A stretch of 64,000 bases of DNA from Anaerolineaceae bacterium oral taxon 439 (GTDB lineage Bacteria > Chloroflexota > Anaerolineae > Anaerolineales > Anaerolineaceae): NCBI GenBank assembly GCA_001717545.1, contig CP017039.1:2108001-2172000 (forward strand), in the 5' to 3' direction. A model generated the notes under the pieces. It worked only from the letters and a program-made list of their open reading frames with translations. It did no database searches and was not told where the DNA came from. Position 1 is the first letter of the stretch, and every line of letters begins with the position of its first letter. Made by a program: the position numbers and the translations under genes. Shown here one piece after another: positions 59,801 to 64,000 of the stretch.

Positions 59801-62755
59801 CAGTTCCAACGCCATTTCCATTATGCGCAAACGAATCGGATGGGGAATGGATTCGGACGATTCAAAATCATTGTCGCCGCTGTAAACCGCGATTATTTCG
59901 GTCGTATTCGGGTCGCTGAGCGTCAACGCGCAGCCAGACTGCGCCGGAAGCGTCAGTTCGCAACGCTGATTCCCGGCATGCAAAGAGACCGTACCGGAAA
60001 GCGATTTTCCTCCGGACGGGGCGAGCGGACGAACGGAAACGGAAACGAAAACGGTTTCATTCAGTTCATACGCGTCCTTAGCCGGATCGATCGTCAGGAT
60101 CTGCGTCTGCGTCTGAATTTTCGCCGCCGGATGGACGCTGATTTCACGGTCGGCAGACGACGGCAGGAACCGATCGTCGCCCGGAAAAGCGGCGGTCAGC
60201 CGTCCCTCTCCCACGGCAATCAGCCGCAGAGAACAATGATTCGTCGTATTCGGCTGCACGGTGCAGTCGGAAATACCGTCGCTGACCCGGATCCGACGCA
60301 CGGTTGAATCGTCGAGGCCTGCCGCGTTGGTCAGCGAAATATAAACCTCGACCGTGTCGCCGACGGTGTAAGCGCTCCGATCGGGATACAGCCGGGTAAT
60401 CGCCAGCGATGTCGCGATTTTCGCCGGGCCTTCCTGCGTTGCCGTCGGCATGGATCCCGCGCGCACCGTTATCGGCAGCGGCGCTGAAATTGCGGAAGAA
60501 AACGTCTCGTCCCCGCCGTACGCCGCCGTCAACTCGCCGAGCTGCGCCCGGATCAATCGCAGCGAGCAATGGTTCGTCGTATTGGGAAGAAAGGTGCATT
60601 CAGAAACGCCGTCGCTGACCCTGACCCGGTTCCGGTACGCTCCTTCGCGTCCGGCGTCGTTCGTCAGCGAGACCGTCACGTCGACCGTGTCGCCGACGAA
60701 ATATTCGCTCTTTTCGGGGAAAAGCTGACGAATCGTCAGCGCGGTCCGAATCGGCAGCGCCGTCGCGCTCGGCTCGATCGGCGAGCTGATCAGCGTCATT
60801 TCCTGACGCGCGTTCAGGTATACGTCGTCGCCGCTGTACTGGACGCTGACGGTCACGCTCCCGGGATCGGGCGCGACCAATTCACATGTATTTCTCGGCA
60901 GCGTCGCCAGACAATTCCGCGCCCCGTCGCTGAAAAAAAGCGTTCCCGTCACCTCGGCAGGCTGAACTTCGGCCTGAAGACGGATTTTCTCGCCAGGGGT
61001 AAAAACCGTCTGACCTCGATACGTCGACAGCGTCAACCGAACCGGCTTCCGCTCGAACGGAAGAACGTTAAGATTAAAATCTGCGGATGTCGGATGGTAG
61101 ATCCGATCGCCGCTGTAACGAATCGTGAAATCGCGTTCGCCGTCCGCGCGAAGCAATAGCTCGCAGCTCTCCCGAGGCAGCGTCATCACGCAGAACGAAA
61201 CCCCGTCGCTGATCAGGATCGACCCCGTCGGCGGGGACTGATTAACAGCGACGCCTTGAAACGCGACGCCGACCAGAATCCGGTCGCCGACGGTATAAGC
61301 CGGGCGATCCGGAAAAATCGTCCGAAGACTGAGCGTCGCCGTCCGCATCCCGTCGTCATTCGCCCGGACCCGAACCGTTTCTGTTTTCGCCGCCGTCTCG
61401 CTCCCGTTTTCAACCTGCAGCATCAGCGTCGTAGTTTCCGAAATCGACAGCCTCCGCAACCCCACCGCCGGCAAATCGAACGCCAACAGCCGCTGATCCT
61501 GATCAATAATTCGAATCTGAGTATACGGACCGCTGACGGACCATGCCACGGTCGTTTCACCACTTTGATCGAGCATTGCCGGATTCGCGCTGAAAAAATC
61601 GATTTTCATCTTCGCCGAAGCCGGCGTCCGCTGGGGTGATTGCGTAGACTGAGCCCCGCTCCACGACGAGACACCGACCGTCGTTCCCATGCGAATTGGA
61701 ATCGACGCGTCGATCCGGTTCCCGTCGCTGAACGCGGTCAAATTGAAATTAACCGGCTGCGTCGGGAGATAAGAAAAAGCCCCTGCATGAGGCAGAAGCC
61801 GGTCCGAAAGCGGCGAGATCGTAACTGAATCCGCGTCCCGTACGTCCCATTCGATTAATAATCGCGAACCCGCCGGCAACGCAGCATTTCGATACTCCTG
61901 AACGCGATACGCGTCCTCGATCCTCCGATCCGGAAAGAGCTCGGCGATTTTTTCAGAAGCCGTCCCATCCGGCTTCTGAAGCCAGACGATGAACTTCACA
62001 ATCCGCGGGTCGCGCTTCCGATAATTCAGGCGAAGACGCTCCGATCTCTCGACCGCGCCGTCCTCCGCGGTCAACTCAATTTCCGTATCAGCGGTAAGCC
62101 GAAGCGTTTCTTCGCTCCGGAACCGCGCTGGATCGAGAGGCTGCGTTTCCGAACCGATAATCAGAAGGACGCGCGCGTCCTTCGGGGCGTCAACCTCCCA
62201 TTTTAACAGATAAGTATTCGGCCCCGTCTCCTCGCTGTCGAGTCGAAGCGAAATTGGCCGCCGCGTCGCCGCGACGGTCGCGGTTGCAGGAACCGTCTTC
62301 GAAAACGAAGGGACTGCCGTTGCGGATACCAAAGCTGAAACCGGCGCGTCGTTTGGAGAACGGTGATCCCTGAGAAAAAGCGCCCAAACGCCGCCAAACA
62401 GGAGCAGGATCGCCGGAATCACCGCAATTAAAGAAAAACGCCGCCCGATAGCGGCCTTTTCAGCTTCAAGATAAAGCTGCGTATTGTCGACCTGAAGCGT
62501 ATCGCCGGGACAAAGCGGTATTTCACGATGTGGAGCGAAAGGAAGCGCTTTTCCGGAACGCGTCACGCTGAGTCGATCTGAAAACGGGATCAGGGAGAAT
62601 CGTCCGTCCTGATTTTTTATCTGGAAATGAAGCGGAAGAATATCCGGTCCTGCTAACGGAACGTCGCACCCCACATGGGTTCCGAATGAAGTCAGGGGCT
62701 GCGTCAGGCGGATTTCTTTCTCCCACCCATTCTCCAAACGAATACGGAGATTCAT
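56813..62755 (-). CDS. Giant FHA-TM-Ig-repeat surface protein (1980 residues)
   Basis: A very large single-pass membrane protein. Residues 1-100 resemble an FHA domain (LTSFGTHVGCDVPLAGPDIL, then PLHFQIKNQDGRFSL, PLCPGDTLQVD). The Arg and Ser that bind phosphothreonine are replaced. One TM helix (LIAVIPAILLLFGGVWALFL, about 109-128) follows, with no signal peptide, so the N-terminus is probably cytoplasmic and the rest outside. The exterior has five Ig-like repeats (about 480-1010) of Big_3/Ig_5 type with YSGDD motifs and a Cys pair in each. About 950 residues of further beta-rich, Cys-containing sequence follow. The likely role is adhesion, surface scaffold or envelope sensing. A good promoter lies upstream. 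Confidence 0.75.
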   Translation of the reverse strand: MNLRIRLENGWEKEIRLTQPLTSFGTHVGCDVPLAGPDILPLHFQIKNQDGRFSLIPFSDRLSVTRSGKALPFAPHREIPLCPGDTLQVDNTQLYLEAEKAAIGRRFSLIAVIPAILLLFGGVWALFLRDHRSPNDAPVSALVSATAVPSFSKTVPATATVAATRRPISLRLDSEETGPNTYLLKWEVDAPKDARVLLIIGSETQPLDPARFRSEETLRLTADTEIELTAEDGAVERSERLRLNYRKRDPRIVKFIVWLQKPDGTASEKIAELFPDRRIEDAYRVQEYRNAALPAGSRLLIEWDVRDADSVTISPLSDRLLPHAGAFSYLPTQPVNFNLTAFSDGNRIDASIPIRMGTTVGVSSWSGAQSTQSPQRTPASAKMKIDFFSANPAMLDQSGETTVAWSVSGPYTQIRIIDQDQRLLAFDLPAVGLRRLSISETTTLMLQVENGSETAAKTETVRVRANDDGMRTATLSLRTIFPDRPAYTVGDRILVGVAFQGVAVNQSPPTGSILISDGVSFCVMTLPRESCELLLRADGERDFTIRYSGDRIYHPTSADFNLNVLPFERKPVRLTLSTYRGQTVFTPGEKIRLQAEVQPAEVTGTLFFSDGARNCLATLPRNTCELVAPDPGSVTVSVQYSGDDVYLNARQEMTLISSPIEPSATALPIRTALTIRQLFPEKSEYFVGDTVDVTVSLTNDAGREGAYRNRVRVSDGVSECTFLPNTTNHCSLRLIRAQLGELTAAYGGDETFSSAISAPLPITVRAGSMPTATQEGPAKIATSLAITRLYPDRSAYTVGDTVEVYISLTNAAGLDDSTVRRIRVSDGISDCTVQPNTTNHCSLRLIAVGEGRLTAAFPGDDRFLPSSADREISVHPAAKIQTQTQILTIDPAKDAYELNETVFVSVSVRPLAPSGGKSLSGTVSLHAGNQRCELTLPAQSGCALTLSDPNTTEIIAVYSGDNDFESSESIPHPIRLRIMEMALELLAEGYGGGCDQGTVDLSLPVPMRPIQTGETVTQGFILDERFQIGRGLYVDAVVEHLSGLFSAPWGTFSARLCPSIAPDQCVDSADVSALPDGTGENRLTARLKLPALKLAGRYELTVTFIASDSALGRIRTRAEVDAIQPGNLILVPAEGVIDWTGNRVRWDARIAAPDRDQTFRFDLFLVRDRLNRCAVPLDESFPAPSFQTIDISVSEGVPGAAGPDAAWQAAIRDQGVPENDLRRMQPNRMNWYGDRCHAAIADGSWRIDCQQVGLTEPSRLTFSGGIDDPNYQASAEAKFPIDVGLKKYVVTIIPSAGWNALAPGEVYWLNAAGADFNVWAGRDCDDPTTRGYQTSNTRIPENRRLTVRAKLLSRARSTDLELAGADGALSLESGNGTGWEYLDTYQGVCGSCTPKVMMDFDWIVNEGCAEEGGAVRILQPDGKLFGGHLCENNEYKQIGIRSDFCQLRFEQVGALRFRIAESETQLEAQTEFVSGRDQGAAVETGVEPTDFAVDGWDEPVTALALPPVEAIALSQEISATGLGDPISVGSDALFTFRVSAVPPQLGISEGLSEIVSIHAPGFQAADAEGTCSDLDGMPWTAAGEGTWEKSCGVRWTGIRALSDGEREIRMTIRDARFISADGEDVSSAVFHLPAEIARRPVTLTSDGTLPSVRFSGEPLRWRIYIASEGQPLLSGTIRAIANKTVPFDCEAEAEPGWVGCVLEEAVPGDSVQLRAEFSGGDLYSDVAIVSPPIVQQRYPLSAEKTIDGMDNLAPYIIILPDLPPEDGVPVSAEIGRAFLDRTFFDAFQIWDALLLSDADLSGSCLGAQDEGFVLEAILETGAGERRLSFPCEGGAVLTDGITCESDWLSAAELDPETVRSLVSLTLRFAGDACFVPFELAFLDEPLPTADIVMSETSLTVDGFELAIDPTADWESLTVYCDQPDMSMRCRVDGVEAECWGLEAPLPLADSALKIEADGAIAPDCRWLGTDRSGRTFLGVP

Positions 62756-62806
62756 GCGTCCCTACCTTTCTATAAATCCATATGATTGTTTCCTATAAGG
62801 AATCAT

Positions 62807-62835
62807 AGTATAGCAGGACTGCAGCGTTTTGGCAA
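62807..62835 (-). promoter_or_regulatory. Promoter of the giant surface-protein gene
   Basis: On the minus strand TTGCCA (62835-62830), 17 bases, TATACT (62812-62807), about 50 bases before the ATG at 62755. The -35 box lies just 5 bases from the target duplication of the neighbouring IS, so the insertion may change what drives or regulates the gene. Confidence 0.65.
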
Positions 62836-62839
62836 GGGT

Positions 62840-62864
62840 ATTCGTGGAATGAAATTTAAACTTT
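62840..62864 (+). repeat. 25-bp direct repeat, left (target duplication of IS481-like element)
   Basis: The sequence from ATTCGTGGAATG to AAACTTT is identical to 63927-63951 and ends exactly at the left terminus of the IS. Confidence 0.9.
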
Positions 62865-62975
62865 TGTAGGATTACCATAGATGCGTTACAAATTAGAGAA
62901 AAAGAAAAGCGAATGAAGAAATCTCGTTTATAGTTGAGTCTGCGAAAACCAAAGAAAAGGAGATACCCATTCGCT

Positions 62976-63905
62976 ATGAAGACGATAACACAAATTCTTA
63001 GATTCAGGGAGTCCATAGTAAAGTATTGTGAAAAGCATGGAGTTAGTGAAACAGCAAGAAAATACAAGGTCAGCCGCCCAACTGTATACAGATGGATGAA
63101 ACGGTATGACGGGACACAAGATTCTTTGCGGGATTTCTCTCATAAACCTAAAAGTCATCCGAATCAGCATACAGAAGAAGAGCTCAAGCTGATTCATAAC
63201 ATGCGAAAACGGAATCCGCATGCCGGATTAGTCGTATTCTGGGTAAAACTGCGCCAGCGAGGATATACCCGCACCATAACAGGTTTGTACCGCATCCTCT
63301 GTAAAAGTGGAAAAATGGCGATCAAGGTCAAAAATCCAAAATATATTCCTAAGACATACGAAGCGATGCAATATCCGGGACAACGCGTTCAAATTGATGT
63401 CAAGCACGTTCCTCCCGCTTGTATTGCTTCTAATTCATTCGGAAGTAAGAAATACTACCAATATACTGCTATCGATGAATATTCTCGCTTTCGTTACGTT
63501 GAAGGCTTCGATGAGCTGAGTACCTTTTCCTCTGCTGCCTTCCTGGAGAATATGCTTAAAGCCTTCAAATTCAAGGTTGAATGCGTTCAAACCGATAACG
63601 GTTCCGAATTCACAAACCGATTTACCTCGAATCGCGATCGCCCCACGCTGTTTGAGCAGCTGCTCAAACAGCGTGGTATCGTCCACAAACTCATTCGTCC
63701 CTATACCCCTCGTCATAACGGTAAGGTCGAACGTTCACACCGTAAAGATAATGAGTACTTTTACGCAACTCATCGCTTCTATTCGCTAAACGATTTTAAG
63801 AAACAACTGAAGGTTCATAACCATTGGTACAACAATTTCCCGATGCGTCCTCTCGCCTGGCTTTCACCTTCTCAGTTCCTTAAGATTCATCTTTCAAACT
63901 TGTAA
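62976..63905 (+). CDS. IS481-like DDE transposase
   Basis: A 309-residue transposase from ATG 62976 (AAGGAG about 14 bases upstream). N-terminal helix-turn-helix region: VKYCEKHGVSETARKYKVSR then PTVYRWMKRYDG. Integrase core: first Asp in QRVQIDVKHVPP, second Asp in VQTDNGSEFTNRF, Glu in PRHNGKVERSHRKD, the D-D-E triad. The end LAWLSPSQFLKI is typical for IS481/IS3-type enzymes. There is no stop or frameshift, so it is likely active. It carries a perfect palindrome in the stretch between the second Asp and the Glu. Its A+T content differs from the neighbouring chromosome. Confidence 0.9.
   Translation: MKTITQILRFRESIVKYCEKHGVSETARKYKVSRPTVYRWMKRYDGTQDSLRDFSHKPKSHPNQHTEEELKLIHNMRKRNPHAGLVVFWVKLRQRGYTRTITGLYRILCKSGKMAIKVKNPKYIPKTYEAMQYPGQRVQIDVKHVPPACIASNSFGSKKYYQYTAIDEYSRFRYVEGFDELSTFSSAAFLENMLKAFKFKVECVQTDNGSEFTNRFTSNRDRPTLFEQLLKQRGIVHKLIRPYTPRHNGKVERSHRKDNEYFYATHRFYSLNDFKKQLKVHNHWYNNFPMRPLAWLSPSQFLKIHLSNL
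63643..63676. repeat. Perfect 34-bp palindrome in the transposase gene
   Basis: CCACGCTGTTTGAGCAG is followed immediately by its exact reverse complement CTGCTCAAACAGCGTGG, with no spacer. It encodes the TLFEQLLKQRG part of the transposase. Confidence 0.95.
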
Positions 63906-63926
63906 CGCATCATTGATAAACCAACA

Positions 63927-63951
63927 ATTCGTGGAATGAAATTTAAACTTT
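63927..63951 (+). repeat. 25-bp direct repeat, right (target duplication of IS481-like element)
   Basis: Identical to 62840-62864 and begins at the base after the right IS terminus. The remaining 49 bases to the window edge show no recognisable gene. Confidence 0.9.
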
Positions 63952-64000
63952 GTGATTAGTTTGTGGTATTGTCTTAGAGAAGTTTTTTGGAGCCTTCTGT

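Larger units (their letters stand above)
62865..63926 (+). mobile_element. IS481-like insertion sequence, apparently intact
   Basis: A 1062-bp element with termini TGT...ACA. The left end TGTAGGATTACCATAGATGC and the reverse complement of the right end TGTTGGTTTATCAATGATGC agree at 22 of the first 27 positions and share GATGCGTTACAA. One full-length transposase gene fills it. A perfect 25-bp direct repeat abuts both ends. That repeat and the intact gene point to a recent insertion. Confidence 0.85.

Overview
The window looks like chromosome from an anaerobic Chloroflexota bacterium, probably Anaerolineae. Most genes are G+C-rich with codons ending in C or G. The gene set fits that group: a complete N-type ATPase operon, several lipoproteins with NBR1-like Ig domains, CAP/LysM surface proteins, and housekeeping genes rpoD, tig, clpP, ftsY and prfB. 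The taxonomic call is inference from gene content; there is no rRNA gene to confirm it.

Layout. 1-3832 (minus): branched-chain amino-acid ABC operon livK-livH-livM-livG with its promoter; livG runs off the left edge. About 4.1-14.6 kb: an A+T-rich foreign island with two nested layers. The outer layer is a decayed Firmicute-type mobilizable element, all on the minus strand: a broken large serine recombinase, a CPBP-like membrane protein, a split MobA/MobL relaxase and a DUF3795 pseudogene. The inner layer, which interrupts the relaxase, is a 7.8-kb block bounded by two inverted, nearly identical 1001-bp IS3-family copies. These enclose an intact sugar or polyol module: an SDR dehydrogenase, an RbsB/RbsA/RbsC-type transporter and an AraC regulator.

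14.7-30 kb: core genes. These are nfo and ricT, an SH3 membrane protein, a P1-family peptidase, rpoD, a TPR protein, ndk/dut (convergent), tRNA-Arg(CCG), tRNA-Leu(TAG), tig-clpP, a HAD phosphatase, rlmN, ftsY, prfB and mscL. 30.5-40 kb: a large polytopic membrane protein, an iron/polyamine-type ABC transporter whose permease is a single 807-residue double-domain protein, and a tandem pair of CAP-LysM-LysM-TM surface proteins.

40.1-47.5 kb: the N-ATPase operon in the order atpD-C-Q-R-B-E-F-A, then a PII-like protein of the cyclic-di-AMP receptor family (PstA/DarA) translationally coupled to atpA, then atpG. The c subunit carries two carboxylates, b and delta are fused, and gamma has a Pro/Glu-rich insertion. 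I consider the PII-like gene inside this operon the most interesting item here: it suggests direct nucleotide-second-messenger or metabolite control of a primary ion pump.

47.5-62.8 kb (minus strand): citrate synthase with an overlapping IclR regulator gene, a membrane-anchored PfkB-like kinase, four NBR1-Ig-type lipoproteins plus a fifth small lipoprotein, an alpha/beta hydrolase, and a 1980-residue protein with a degenerate FHA domain, one TM helix and a long Ig-repeat exterior. 62.8-64 kb: an apparently intact IS481-like element of 1062 bp, flanked by a perfect 25-bp direct repeat that abuts both of its ends.
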